From Cyclina sinensis (lineage: Eukaryota > Mollusca > Bivalvia > Venerida > Veneridae): DNA of 64,000 bases. Position numbers and translations under genes: made by a program. The notes beneath the pieces were generated by a model. It ran no database searches. It had not been told where the DNA came from and saw only the letters and a list, made by a program, of their open reading frames with translations. The stretch is taken from contig JAAONU010000004.1 of NCBI GenBank assembly GCA_012932295.1, positions 11,470,630 through 11,534,629 on the forward strand, given 5' to 3'. This document shows positions 1 to 10,881 of this stretch, piece after piece. Each line of letters opens with the position of its first letter. Position 1 is the stretch's first letter.

Positions 1-27
1 TTACTATATATATTCTTATAATAATTC

Positions 28-30
<3 letters not shown>

Positions 31-96
<66 letters not shown>

Positions 97-125
97 TTTT
101 TACTATGTATTAATATATATCTTTT

Positions 126-180
<55 letters not shown>
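31..180. repeat. Microsatellites (AT)n, (TC)n, (TA)n
   Basis: An uninterrupted AT dinucleotide run covers about 31-94, a TC run about 128-157, and a short TA run about 161-180. These are plain simple repeats with no coding content. Confidence 0.95.
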
Positions 181-1057
181 AACGTGCAGTTGTTCCGGCG
201 TTAGTGTGACTCTTGTTTCACGCGTATTTGAACTTGGTACCTTTTGTATTCTGTATTAGAAAGGAACGGTGTTTGCTTTACCATATTTTACTGAAGCAGC
301 CCTTCCATTATCAGTTACCAGTATAGAATAACAATCAAAATGACATATGATTTTAAAAAAAGAAAACTCTAAAGTGTTCGAAACGTATATAACAAGTAAT
401 CAGGAAGTAAAATTTTAAATGTACATTTATACGTGCGTGTTCGTTTTAGATGACAAAAGAGGCGTTACCAGCATTAAATTTTGGGTTTCTTAGCGTAAAA
501 AATTTACATTTACAAACCATAATTAAGCTTCAAAACGCAATCTTAAAATCTAATAAACAGCTTTGTTTTTGTTTTGTTTCTGTACTCGTTATATGTCTCT
601 CATGATTTACAATTCTAATCCTCTCCAGCGAATTTGAAAGGCAAATTAAGAAAATATATCAAGGTTTAGTTCTTTTTCATAAATTCCTTGATTTCTTGAA
701 ATCTCACGTATTAACTTGTCTCAATGCTGTTTGAAATAGGGTTTCACGCCCTCTAACAGTCAAAGTTGAATCGGGCAAATAATTTATGTATAATAAATAA
801 TTGGTCCTAAGACGGACAAGTGGACTACAATTCTACGAAATCCAGACTGCTTTGATTGAAACAATGCATTTCATTTCGTAAAACGCAGATCAGTCAAATT
901 AATATCTAAAACAATATGTATTTTGAATATGTGACGAGTCAGGACACCACAATGCCACAATTTTTTTTCATGTACTTTTTTTCACGGTACTAAAATTTTA
1001 CCTCATAGGATACATGATGGAAATACAAAACCAGAATCATAGAAAATGCAATAATAT
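181..1057. other. Non-coding flank left of the LTR retrotransposon
   Basis: AT-rich sequence. I see no convincing exon, RNA gene or repeat. It ends at the target site of the LTR element; the bases AATAT(T) directly before the LTR reappear after the right LTR. Confidence 0.5.
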
Positions 1058-2631
1058 TGTTACGCCCCAGGCGTTTGCTAAGAAAACCACAGTACTATTT
1101 GACAGGGGTATATGCTTATGCTTCCGGGTTGCATCAGCTTATGGCGATAGGTTCAATCTACTATTGATTTCAGCAGGTGTCCTCTATGGGCAGGGTCTGT
1201 TCAAAAACAGGTTTGGTCATTGAACCTTGGGGTCGCTGGTTTGATGAAGGTTATTTGTTTCTTTTGGCGTCCGCAAGGAAAAGGGTCTTCATTGGCCAAG
1301 TTAACAACTGTCTGTTTGGCACCAGGTTCTAATATGGAACTTTCATACGGGATTGATTATGTATGGACTCCAACTTTAGCAATTTTCTAATTCTAATTTA
1401 AACTACTAAATGCACAAGAAAGATAAAGCTACTTTTCATAATATTTAATAAGTTACCAAAAAAAATCAACTATAAATGTTTCAATACAATGGTAGGCACA
1501 ACAGTTACACACTACTTTACAATTATTTCTAACAAACTGAATTGTCTGCCTTTCAAGTGAGATGGCAAGATTAAATGACAGCAAAATCTGAATGATATAG
1601 AATTCTATAGTAGATGACAACGAACTTCAATATTTCATAGTTAAGATAATCTATGACAAACTCTAACAAAATAGCCTAAAAATGCTTCAAAAACACGAAA
1701 ATGAACCAATAAGTTTAATGTAAAAAATCGTACCAAAGTAAGTTTTAATTCTTTTTCCCAAGAAATAATGACGGAGTTTAGCCTAAGAAATTTTGCGTTG
1801 GAGTCCCCGAGTGCACTTTTCTCGGGTATTTATACCAAAAGACTAGTGCAGAGTGTGAAATGCACAAACTGCATCGCTCAGGGTGAATTCCACATCCCAC
1901 AAGGTGCATTGTTGCATTTGCACAACGCACATAGCGCACGGTGCAATGCACAAACTTTTCTGTGCAAGCAGGTGCTCGCCTAAAAATACCAAATTTCATT
2001 AGATTTCTGAATGAAAGTAAGCATAAAATTACCACAAATAAAAAAATATGCACCTCATATGATCGTTTCCTTGGATTACTAGCATAAGCCATGTCTTGAA
2101 GTCTTTCAAAAACTCTTTGACGAACTCTAAAGTAAAACCGTATACAAGGATGCTGGTCGCGTAGCAACTGCCACAGAGTGCGCAAAATATGGCGACCGTT
2201 GTACATGTTGAAAGTGAAAGAAAACATTTCAGTCGTAATTTAACAAAACACGTACTATAAAGTAACATAAATTAGTGCATTCAATTCCTTTGGATATACA
2301 GAACATACAGGATTAAGTTAAATGGATATAAATATGACATTAAAGCACAATAAACTGAGAAAATCTAAGACTATGTGAACAGCATCCGGATAAAAACAAC
2401 TTACGGATAGGAAATTTAGGAACAGAAAGTTGTATAAGACAGACTGGTATGACACTTGGAGACGATCAGTAGTCCTGTTTAATAACCTAGGGCTACGATT
2501 AGATTCATGTTTCATTGCCAGTAAATTCCAGCTATTAAAAAAAACAATTACAGATGTTGAAAGAATTTTACAATTTGGCTAACTGTAAGTACAATTAGTA
2601 TATTAATTTGTAGAATGCCTGGGGCATTACA
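1058..2631 (-). repeat. 3' LTR of the gypsy element
   Basis: 1574 bp, same as the right LTR except for one missing A in the run near 2392. Read on the minus strand it begins at 2631. U3 contains a TATA box (1827-1834) preceded by a dense cluster of TGCAC/GTGCA words (about 1850-1975). A candidate ATTAAA polyadenylation signal lies at about 1743-1748. No protein-coding content is assigned. Confidence 0.95.
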
Positions 2632-2642
2632 CTGCCCCCTGG
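2632..2642 (-). promoter_or_regulatory. Polypurine tract next to the 3' LTR
   Basis: The minus strand reads CAGGGGGCAG immediately before the 3' LTR begins at 2631. This is the usual place for the plus-strand DNA primer of an LTR element. The tract is short and interrupted by one C. Confidence 0.6.
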
Positions 2643-3687
2643 TCAACAAGATGCAACTCCTGATTCATTACAGTTTTCCATTTTAAAATATATACATACC
2701 ACTACCTTTAACATTTTTTAAGTAAAATTATAAGTATTTGGTCTTACAAATAGAAACTATATAAGCTGAACTACATGGTGACTAAGTCAGTATTTACAAA
2801 TTTTAGTCATTAAACCAATACAGAGTATCTTTAAGCAAAAGTTTAACTGACTGAAAGTACATTACAGATACTTTAGCAGTTGATCACTCATTACTTAACA
2901 CTGCTAATTAAACAGTTGTAAAAATCACAGTGACAGATTATTCTCTCACGAATAATAAAGTTACATAAGTAAAAACATACAAGCATCAGTCAAATTACAC
3001 TGCGATGACTGAACAAAATTTAAATGACACAAACTATTTAACTTTCAAGTAGAATTAACTGGTTCGACAAAAGAACATCTTAAATATTCTCAAATTTAAA
3101 TACATACCAATTATGGTAGCATCATGACTTAAATATGACAATAATTTAATATTCTTCAAATTATTTAACTGGTACAACAGCAACAATAACAATAAATGAC
3201 TCGGTCAAGGGCATTACCCTTGGTTAAATGATAACTAAACAACTGCATAATTCTCGGTGAAGTCACTTTAGGAAATAGCTTGTAGAAAAGTTCCTTTCCA
3301 AAATGTCTCTTGAATTCCAGTAATGTTAACAGTAAGATTTCAACACTAGCAAAATTTAAAATAACAGTCAATGAAGTATATTTCACAACTTTCAGTTCAC
3401 AGTCCATAAAGAATTACATTTCACAATTTTCATTTCACAGTCACTAATAAATTATATTTTAGTAATAAAGTCACTGCACAAGTATCCTTTGCTACATTTA
3501 GTCTTGAAGAGTAGTAGTGGAAAATTTTCAAGTAGGTAATTTAATTTAACTTCATAATCCAAGTAGAAACAAATGTAGCTTTAAGCATAACAGGAAAAGA
3601 ATGTCTTTTATAATTGTCACACTGAAGTAGTTAATCCATTGAACTATTTTCCAATTGAACATCTGAGGTGTATAACTTAGAAATGAT
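2643..3687 (-). other. Non-coding tail between third ORF and 3' LTR
   Basis: About 1 kb of AT-rich sequence inside the element with no ORF of note. By position it would be the 3' untranslated region shared by all transcripts of the element. I see no envelope gene remnant in it. Confidence 0.6.
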
Positions 3688-5151
3688 TTACTTCTTGTTA
3701 GAGTTCCTTTTGTCATGAGTTGTTGAGGATTTAAGTGGCTTTCTATTCTCGTCTATCCTTGGTCTTTTCTCGGCTGATTCTGTGCTGTCTGTCCGTCTGT
3801 TTAAGGATCTCTGTTCCATAACTAATCTGTCTACACTCCTCTCCACACATGTAAAGGAATCGGCCATTCTTGAAACACTTCTCTCAACCTCCCTCATAAC
3901 CCTACTATTTCGATCGATGGCATCAGCTACTTTCCTTAGAGCAACCTCTAACACTTTCTCCATATGAGTTATGGCCGTTGATGTTGCTGTAGGGGCAAGC
4001 TCTGCCTTGTGTTCACCCGAAGCTTCTGTCTGGCTGGCAGTGTCCGTCTTGGTTGGTGGAGAGAAAGTGTAGGTTGGTTCATCTGTTCCCAAGAGTTGTT
4101 CTTTAATATCAACTACAGATGGTGACTTTGATTGAGGAGAGGGTACAGCATTCAACGTTGGTGTATTAAGACTTGTTGACTTGGCGGTCATCTCAGTTGC
4201 TGGAGGAAACACGGGCTTCGCTAGGAAATCAGTGAAAGGAGAAGACATCACAGAGTCGAGCCCAGAAGTTATGAAAGTATCTCCGAGTGAAGGTGCAGAT
4301 GCTGAAACTGAATTTACCAACGGGGGTGCAGATGTATGCAGCTTGGATGCAAAATAAAAATCAGACGTTGAGGCTGAGGCAGATGTAGAAATTGAGGATA
4401 TCTGTGGCTGGTGCTTTCTGGTTGAGGAAGTTAAAGGAAGGTTCAATGGCAGATTGGAAAGTGATGGTGCATAAGAAGACGACAGTTGAGCGAGACCTGG
4501 AAAGCTTAGACTAGCGGTTGATGTAGACTGTGGAACAGGAAGGCCACTGTAACCAGGACGAAAGGGGTCGTACCCAGGAACACTTTGTGGTTGAGGAAGA
4601 ACAGGATTGACTGCAGCTCCATGGCGATTAAGTATGTCAGCCAGAACCTCTGGTGTAAGCCTCACACTTATGAGCCCATCCTGGCTTCTGTTATCCTCAA
4701 CAGGTTCATCATCAATCTCTGTTGATGGATCCTCAGAGGAGCCCCTCCTTGATACCTCTTCAGCTGTGGCCAGCCTGAAGTCAATTCCTTCCTGAACCAG
4801 CCTTGGGTTGGGATTTTGGCCCAAGAACCTTCTAGGGTCACCTCCAAGATTGGATGCTTCAGCTGCATGCTTGGTATAGCTTGTGACATGCTTTTCCAGG
4901 GCATCTTTGGTAGTGCTGCGGAAGAGGCACAGTGTGCAATAGAAAGGTGCCTGGTCCAAAGCAAGATGGTGCTTATAAATGTGGGCCACCATTCTATATC
5001 TCTCTGCCACATGACTTCTCTGACTTCTCATACAGTGCATACAAGAAAACTGCCTGCGCTTAGACTTTCTAACATCCATAGCCTGAAAATACACAAAGAG
5101 AAGAGACCCTCTTTTACTGGAGGAAACAAGTTTGTTTTCTATTTCATTCAT
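3688..5151 (-). CDS. Third ORF of the gypsy element: zinc-finger/coiled-coil protein
   Basis: 487 codons downstream of pol, 122 bp after its stop and in a different frame. I do not recognise the family. The N-terminal part has a basic run (RKSKRR, 29-34) and two paired Cys-Cys/His-His modules: C37, C40, H57, H61/H62 and C72, C75, H88, H95, resembling divergent C2H2 fingers. Residues about 170-390 are rich in Ser, Thr and Pro. Residues about 395-452 form an amphipathic heptad-like helix (probable coiled coil), followed by a basic tail with KRPR, a possible nuclear signal. There is no signal peptide or membrane segment, so it is not an envelope protein. A strong splice-acceptor match (TTTTCAG, AG at 5084-5083) lies just before a second ATG at 5079, suggesting a 463-residue product from a spliced subgenomic RNA. 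Role unknown; nucleic-acid binding is inferred from the fingers and basic runs. Confidence 0.75.
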   Translation of the reverse strand: MNEIENKLVSSSKRGSLLFVYFQAMDVRKSKRRQFSCMHCMRSQRSHVAERYRMVAHIYKHHLALDQAPFYCTLCLFRSTTKDALEKHVTSYTKHAAEASNLGGDPRRFLGQNPNPRLVQEGIDFRLATAEEVSRRGSSEDPSTEIDDEPVEDNRSQDGLISVRLTPEVLADILNRHGAAVNPVLPQPQSVPGYDPFRPGYSGLPVPQSTSTASLSFPGLAQLSSSYAPSLSNLPLNLPLTSSTRKHQPQISSISTSASASTSDFYFASKLHTSAPPLVNSVSASAPSLGDTFITSGLDSVMSSPFTDFLAKPVFPPATEMTAKSTSLNTPTLNAVPSPQSKSPSVVDIKEQLLGTDEPTYTFSPPTKTDTASQTEASGEHKAELAPTATSTAITHMEKVLEVALRKVADAIDRNSRVMREVERSVSRMADSFTCVERSVDRLVMEQRSLNRRTDSTESAEKRPRIDENRKPLKSSTTHDKRNSNKK

Positions 5152-5273
5152 TGCTGCTGTAATAAATAAGGTTTTGGACTTTTCAAGATACTCTTGGCTA
5201 CAACTTCCTGTGCTTGCTTAACAAATGCTACATAACCGTTCAGCTACTTTTGCTTTAGTACATCTACTTGGAA

Positions 5274-8200
5274 TTACTCTATTTGGACTAAGGTAGAACT
5301 ATTAAGGGCTTGTGAAGTACTGGGCTTACTCTGATTTCTAAGTTTAGCTTTGACTATTGCTGTCCACCTAGGCACTGAATTCCCTTCATATTTTTTCAGC
5401 TTGTCATGATGAGTCATTCTTTTAGTACCTTGTGCATCAACTTGTACTTCAAAAGTTATGGGAGAAATTTTGCTTGTGACTATATATGGGCCATCAAATT
5501 TTCTTTCTAATTTAGGTGCCACCCCAACTTTCTTATTTTCATGAAGTAACCAGACTAGGTCACCAACAGAATAGTTATGGAATTCCTGTTTGACATCATA
5601 CAGTTCTTTGCTCCTTTTGGCAGCAACTTGGAGATATTTCCGGGCAACTTGATGGGCCTTTAACATATTGTCCTGAATAAGTTGAACACATTCTGCTTCT
5701 GTTCTTGGCTTTACAGGGGACACAAATCCGTATACCATATTAGAAGGAAGTCTGATTTCTCGGCCAATGCACAAAAGATTTGGAGTTAGTTTGGTTGACT
5801 CATTTGGTGAGGAACGGTAGGCTCCAGCTAAGCATCCTAAATATCTGTCCCACTCGACTTGGTCCACCAAGAATGATTTAATCATCTTGATCAAGGTTCT
5901 ATTGAAACGCTCTGTTTGACCGTTTGCCTTTGGATTCCTAGGTGTTGTTCTAGTCTTACGAATTTCAAATAACTTGCATAGCTCTTTAAATAACTTTCCT
6001 TCAAAAGTCATACCCATATCTGTGTGAATTGACAGTGGGCAGCCCCATCTTGATATAAAGTCATTTGCTACTTTAAGGGCACAAAGATCTGCCTGTTGCG
6101 AAGGTACCGGTATGATTTCTACATACTTAGTGAAGTGGTCAGTTAACACCATTATATACTTGTTGCCATTTTCAGTAATTGGCAGGGGACCCATATAGTC
6201 AATGGAAAGTGTGTCCCATGGTGCACCACTTAGAAGATGTCCCATTGGAGCTTTAGGCTTCTTCTGAGGCATGGAATCAGCTGCACATGTATCACAAGTC
6301 CTGACATACAACTTTATGTCATTCTTGAGGTAAAACCAATAGTAGTTTTGCAGAATTCTGTATTTTGTCTTTTTGGTCCCTAAATGGCCAGCTAGAATAT
6401 TGCTATGTGCTTGTTTCAGAATTTCAGGCTTCAATTTATTTGGCACTACCATCTGCAGGTAAACATCTGTACCATTTTGTTTCACAAACTGTCTACAGAG
6501 GACACCTTTATTTAACATTAGTTTTTCCCATAAAACCCAATAGTGTCTTGCGGCAGAACTTTGAGTGACCATCTCTGATGCCTCAGGCCTCTTATTTGCC
6601 TCAAGTGCTTTATAAACTTTCGAAATGTCATCATCTTCGAGTTGCATACTTGCTATCTCGCTTGCTTCATGAGATTCAAACCATGTTCCTTGCTGTAAGG
6701 TGTCTTCTTTGGTCAGTTTTCTAGTTGGTTTTAAACCAGATATCGGCAGGTCAGCTGCCATGCTCAGAGCTTCTGGCTTGCATCTCATTTCTAGCATCAT
6801 TATCTCTGCTCGCCGCTTGCATTTATTGCAAGGCCCACACTTGAGTGGCTCACTCATGTCAACTTGGTCAGAGTTGCAGTCTTTCGGATTGTCACATCTT
6901 GACAAAGCGTCACAATGAGGTTGCATTTTACCAGGCCGGTATTGAATAGAAAAGTCAAAAGCTGCTAGAATTTCTAACCAGCGGGCTATTTTGCCGTTGG
7001 GCTCCTTCAACCTGAAAAGCCATACTAGAGACTGGTGGTCGCTCCGTACAACAAATCTGCGTCCAAGTAAATACTGCCGGAAATACTGCACGAAATAAAC
7101 AACTGCAAGCAGCTCTCTTTCAGTCACGCAGTAGTTGCGTTCAGCTTTGTTGAGGGACCTGCTAGCGTAGGCTATGACTCTCTCACGGTTTGACTGTATC
7201 TGTGACAGAACACTACCTATACCTGTACCTGATGCATCTACATCTAGGCAGAACTCCCCACCTTCATTAAGTGGATAACCCATAACTTCTGTACTGGTAA
7301 GGGCAAACTTGAGTGTACTGAATGCTTTGTCACAGTCCTCGGTCCAGTTGAAATTAGCGTCTTTCTTGGTTAGTTCTATTAAAGGACGAGCAATGTTAGC
7401 AAAATTTCTAATGAATCGTCGGTAGTAGGAGGCTGTTGCCACAAACTGTTTTGTTTGCTTAGCATTTGTAGGTGTTGGCCATTTCACCACTTTTGCCACA
7501 TTTGTTGGATCAGGCCGTACCCCCTCTTGAGACACAACATGACCTAAAAACACAACTTCAGTTTGGAGCAAGTGACATTTGTCTGGCCTAAGCTTTAAAC
7601 CTGCTTGTTTTATTCGACTCAATACCTCATCCACTCTGTCTATATGCTGTTCAAAATTCGCACCAAAGACAATGATGTCATCTATATAAACAAGACAAGT
7701 TTGCCACTGGAGCCCTTGAAGTACCAACTCCATTGTCCTTTGAAATGTGCTGCTACTGTTACTGAGGCCAAAAGGCATGCGTTTCATTTCAAATAGACCA
7801 TATTTACAGGTAAAAGCACTCTTTGGAATATCTTCCCTTTTCAAAGGAATCTGGAAGTAACCACTTGTAAGATCAAAAGAGCTGAAGACACTCATTCCAG
7901 AAACTGCGTCAAGACAGTCTTGGACTCTAGGTAGTGGAAACCCGTCAGGTTTAACAAGTGCATTGACTTTTCTGTAGTCTACACATGGTCTTACCGCTCC
8001 GGACTTCTTGCGTACAAATACAATTGGACTGGCCCAAGGAGATGTACTCTTTTGTATTACATCTTTCTTAAGAAGGTCATCTATGGCAGCCTTTTCTTCT
8101 GCTGCAAATGCTAGAGGAACTCTCCTAGGTCTTTGTTTAACTGGAGCTGCATTCCCTGTGTCAATTGGGTGTTCTGCCAGACTTGTAAGACCAATGTCCC

Positions 8201-9278
8201 ACTCATCCTTTGAGAATACTTCACTGTATTTATTCAGGAGACCTCCTAAGCTTCTTTTCTCAAACTCTGACTTTCCCACTGTTGACTTTTCGAAAAGAGT
8301 TTTAAGGTGATCTGGCACGGTATCAGATCCACACTTAAACTTGTCTGCTAATCCATCTTCCAAATGACCTACCACTGGCTTTGACATACCAATTCTTCTC
8401 ACACTTGACAGACTTTTATCTTCACCCTCATTTTCTTTATCAGTTACAACCCCTACTATACTCTGTATTCTCTCCGCCTTACCTATGTGCGTGTCTTGAT
8501 ACAGGGTGACGGCTGTTAGACCAGGATTCAACACTCTTATCTTACAAGTTGTTCCATTATTTATGTCTATAAGTGTTGAAGCCATAACTAATTCATATTG
8601 ATTCTTGAAGTTCTCCGAATTCTCTACAACATAGTTTGCACACTTATCAAGATCATCAAGCTCATTTCTCTCTACATATACATCAACAACCGCTTCAGAT
8701 CTTCCAGGCACACATACGTCATCTGCAACTATGACTCTCCTTGGCCTATTCTGGTTACCAACCTGAATACAAGGAATTTCTTTCCCATCTAACACTATGA
8801 GTCCCTTACTCAAAAGCAAGTCAGCCGGTCTATCACCACTACCGGTTAATATGTCAAACCCAAGAAGTGCATCGTCCTCAATGTCTGCCACAACAACCTC
8901 ATGTATTGCTTTATATGGCCCTAAGGTTACATTAAATTCAGCTCTGCCAAGCTCTTTGATTGGTGTTCCATCTGGCCCTCTCAGCTTTTCAGATTTCACC
9001 AATCTTGGTCTCTTGTCCTCCCTAATTCTCTGGAATATCCTAGAAGATAACACTGTCCTTGCTGCTCCTGTGTCTGCTGTAAACAGGGTCTCAACCTCTT
9101 CTATAAACCCTTTTACATAAACTCCATCACTTATACCATCTCTCTTTTCTATGCCCTTCTTCTCCCCGTCCCCAGTCTCTGCAGTATCACTGTGGCCTTC
9201 ATTCTCTAGTTGGACCTTTTCCCGACCACTGGGGTAGGTCCCTTGAAGTTTAAACCCCGATTTCCTGAAGAAGGATTG
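5274..9278 (-). CDS. pol: Pol polyprotein (PR-RT-RNase H-IN), read by -1 frameshift
   Basis: The frame is open from 9278, overlapping gag by about 73 nt in the -1 frame, so the product is a Gag-Pol fusion rather than a separately started protein. Numbering from the first open codon: aspartic protease motif DTGA at 69-72; reverse transcriptase with the FDLTSGYFQI block and catalytic YIDD at 531-534; RNase H with DVDASG at about 679-684; integrase zinc motif H2C2 at about 958-998 followed by catalytic D1027 (in SIDYMG), D1087 (HTDMG) and E1123 (GQTER). A GPY/F-type module (DGPYIVTSK) lies near the C-terminus; no chromodomain is visible. Every catalytic residue I could check is present and no stop interrupts the frame. 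The clade within Ty3/gypsy is not determined. Confidence 0.93.
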   Translation of the reverse strand, partial: QSFFRKSGFKLQGTYPSGREKVQLENEGHSDTAETGDGEKKGIEKRDGISDGVYVKGFIEEVETLFTADTGAARTVLSSRIFQRIREDKRPRLVKSEKLRGPDGTPIKELGRAEFNVTLGPYKAIHEVVVADIEDDALLGFDILTGSGDRPADLLLSKGLIVLDGKEIPCIQVGNQNRPRRVIVADDVCVPGRSEAVVDVYVERNELDDLDKCANYVVENSENFKNQYELVMASTLIDINNGTTCKIRVLNPGLTAVTLYQDTHIGKAERIQSIVGVVTDKENEGEDKSLSSVRRIGMSKPVVGHLEDGLADKFKCGSDTVPDHLKTLFEKSTVGKSEFEKRSLGGLLNKYSEVFSKDEWDIGLTSLAEHPIDTGNAAPVKQRPRRVPLAFAAEEKAAIDDLLKKDVIQKSTSPWASPIVFVRKKSGAVRPCVDYRKVNALVKPDGFPLPRVQDCLDAVSGMSVFSSFDLTSGYFQIPLKREDIPKSAFTCKYGLFEMKRMPFGLSNSSSTFQRTMELVLQGLQWQTCLVYIDDIIVFGANFEQHIDRVDEVLSRIKQAGLKLRPDKCHLLQTEVVFLGHVVSQEGVRPDPTNVAKVVKWPTPTNAKQTKQFVATASYYRRFIRNFANIARPLIELTKKDANFNWTEDCDKAFSTLKFALTSTEVMGYPLNEGGEFCLDVDASGTGIGSVLSQIQSNRERVIAYASRSLNKAERNYCVTERELLAVVYFVQYFRQYLLGRRFVVRSDHQSLVWLFRLKEPNGKIARWLEILAAFDFSIQYRPGKMQPHCDALSRCDNPKDCNSDQVDMSEPLKCGPCNKCKRRAEIMMLEMRCKPEALSMAADLPISGLKPTRKLTKEDTLQQGTWFESHEASEIASMQLEDDDISKVYKALEANKRPEASEMVTQSSAARHYWVLWEKLMLNKGVLCRQFVKQNGTDVYLQMVVPNKLKPEILKQAHSNILAGHLGTKKTKYRILQNYYWFYLKNDIKLYVRTCDTCAADSMPQKKPKAPMGHLLSGAPWDTLSIDYMGPLPITENGNKYIMVLTDHFTKYVEIIPVPSQQADLCALKVANDFISRWGCPLSIHTDMGMTFEGKLFKELCKLFEIRKTRTTPRNPKANGQTERFNRTLIKMIKSFLVDQVEWDRYLGCLAGAYRSSPNESTKLTPNLLCIGREIRLPSNMVYGFVSPVKPRTEAECVQLIQDNMLKAHQVARKYLQVAAKRSKELYDVKQEFHNYSVGDLVWLLHENKKVGVAPKLERKFDGPYIVTSKISPITFEVQVDAQGTKRMTHHDKLKKYEGNSVPRWTAIVKAKLRNQSKPSTSQALNSSTLVQIE
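9206..9254 (-). promoter_or_regulatory. -1 ribosomal frameshift signal between gag and pol
   Basis: The minus strand carries the heptamer TTTAAAC at 9254-9248, read by gag as T-TTA-AAC, a canonical X-XXY-YYZ slippery site. Six bases later comes a stem of GGACCT (9241-9236) pairing perfectly with AGGTCC (9217-9212), with a CCC/GGG inner pairing in its loop. The gag stop follows at 9208-9206. The frame offset between gag and pol is exactly -1. Confidence 0.85.
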
Positions 9279-10831
9279 TCAGCCTCTTTCTTGCTTTCAC
9301 CTTGTTCTTCCTTAATTACATTTCTTCTTGGGCCTCCTTTCTTTGAGCATTCACGTGCAAAGTGACCTAGTTCATGACATAGGAAGCATTCAACTTCATT
9401 TCTTCTTCGCTTAGGCGATTTGCTGTCATGCTTAGTCTCATTGCTTGCCATGGTTGCTGCCTCAAGTTTCTCTAATCTTTCCAGTATTTTAGACAGAACT
9501 TCATTCTGCTTAGAATTACTTGCTAATTCCTGACAATCACCTGATGCTTTTGTACCAGAACTCCCATTCGATTGATAAAGGCTCTTTTCTGGTATTCTAC
9601 ACACATTCCTTGGTTCAGTTTCTGCTAACCTCTCATCTAGCAAAGCTCTCCTTGAAGACCTATATCGCCTTTCCCATCCTCCAAATGTCCTTGTCTGAAT
9701 GAAATTTACAACATGATACACAGCTTCATCTATAGTCTCAGGCTCTTTATGGAATTCTATCTCAAATCTAACTTCCTCATCCCTTAGTCCATCTAAAAAC
9801 TTTCTCACCAGGTCTTCTTCTCTGGTTCTTCTGTCACGGTATCCATGGGCTTTATCATATAACATCTTCAGGTCTGCTGCATAGTCTTCTGCAGTCTCTC
9901 CAGCCTTTTGATTACGCCTACTAAATTTAGCAGCATATGACCTACTAGTCTCTATCACTCTGAATCTGTTAGCCATTTCCCTCACTAATTCATTGTAATT
10001 ATGTAAGGCTTCCTTCGGAAGTTGACCATACAGAAACTGTGCTGCTTGACCTTCAATACGTGGGAGCAACTGATCAAGTTTATCCTCATTGTCCCAGTTA
10101 TACCTGTCAGCTATAGCCTCAAACCTGGCAATCCATACTTGCCAATCTTCTTTTCCAGTGAATGTGGGGATTTTAACATTTTCCGCAACTCTTGCCCTAA
10201 TACCATGTCTTCTACTTTCCCCTTGTTGGCATCTGTGCCATGACTGGTTCCTTTGGACTTGGGTTCCATCCCCAATGAGTCTACCTTCATAACTGGCTGA
10301 AGCATGTGGGTTAAGAGAATTAAGATTGGCATTGCATGGTTGAGTCCATGGCCTCCCCCTTCCTTGGAACCCCTGGTCAGTTGGAGAACAGTAGTCATTA
10401 TTTAAATTCCCTCTGTAAAGGTTATTTGTTCTCTGCTCTGGGTTTCTTAAATCCTCTAGTGTTTGCCTGCTTTCTGGTACTGGTTCAGTCTGACTTGGAC
10501 TTTTAGGCATTGCTTGTTTCAAATTTTTCAATTCTGACACTACCTCTTTCAAAACACCAGTAATATCACTCAACACCTGGTCTGAAAGGTTTCCACGTTC
10601 AGCATCAGCCCTTTGAAAGGAAGTATTAACTGCAGCATCTAGACAAACTTGCGAACTAAATTCAGGGTGCCTTCTTAAAGGAGGTTCTTGTGAAAGCCGA
10701 GATGAAACAGACATCACATCCTCTTGAGTAAGACTGTGAATGCTACTTGACCTTGAAAGTTCATTTCTTTGGGTATCATGGTGCCTAAAGAACACCTCCC
10801 TGTCACTTCCTGCTGGGGTATAATGCTCCAT
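9206..10831 (-). CDS. gag: Gag polyprotein of the gypsy element
   Basis: A 541-residue structural protein that would form the retrotransposon particle and bind its RNA. Residues about 220-380 resemble the Retrotrans_gag domain (TFTGKEDWQVWIARFEAI near the start, hydrophobic helices after it). A CCHC zinc knuckle lies at C482, C485, H490, C495 after a basic stretch (KRRR). The first 200 residues are polar and low in complexity. The ATG lies 76 bp inside the 5' LTR edge, just past the primer-binding site, and is the first in-frame Met. The frame is intact and its stop (9206-9208) lies within the frameshift region that leads into pol. A coiled stretch (about 443-459) precedes the knuckle. Confidence 0.92.
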   Translation of the reverse strand: MEHYTPAGSDREVFFRHHDTQRNELSRSSSIHSLTQEDVMSVSSRLSQEPPLRRHPEFSSQVCLDAAVNTSFQRADAERGNLSDQVLSDITGVLKEVVSELKNLKQAMPKSPSQTEPVPESRQTLEDLRNPEQRTNNLYRGNLNNDYCSPTDQGFQGRGRPWTQPCNANLNSLNPHASASYEGRLIGDGTQVQRNQSWHRCQQGESRRHGIRARVAENVKIPTFTGKEDWQVWIARFEAIADRYNWDNEDKLDQLLPRIEGQAAQFLYGQLPKEALHNYNELVREMANRFRVIETSRSYAAKFSRRNQKAGETAEDYAADLKMLYDKAHGYRDRRTREEDLVRKFLDGLRDEEVRFEIEFHKEPETIDEAVYHVVNFIQTRTFGGWERRYRSSRRALLDERLAETEPRNVCRIPEKSLYQSNGSSGTKASGDCQELASNSKQNEVLSKILERLEKLEAATMASNETKHDSKSPKRRRNEVECFLCHELGHFARECSKKGGPRRNVIKEEQGESKKEADNPSSGNRGLNFKGPTPVVGKRSN

Positions 10832-10881
10832 GTCCTAATAGCACTTCAGGGTTCGAATCTCTGGATCCTTCAATAACGAAA

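Noticed and set aside
1778..2227. 149-codon minus-strand frame present in both LTRs (also 11628-12077)
   Set aside because: It lies in U3 across the TATA box and the GTGCA cluster, has no domain-like composition, and is duplicated only because the LTR is duplicated.
4607..9120. Several plus-strand frames of 60-117 codons
   Set aside because: They are antisense to the intact pol and third ORF and show no domains.
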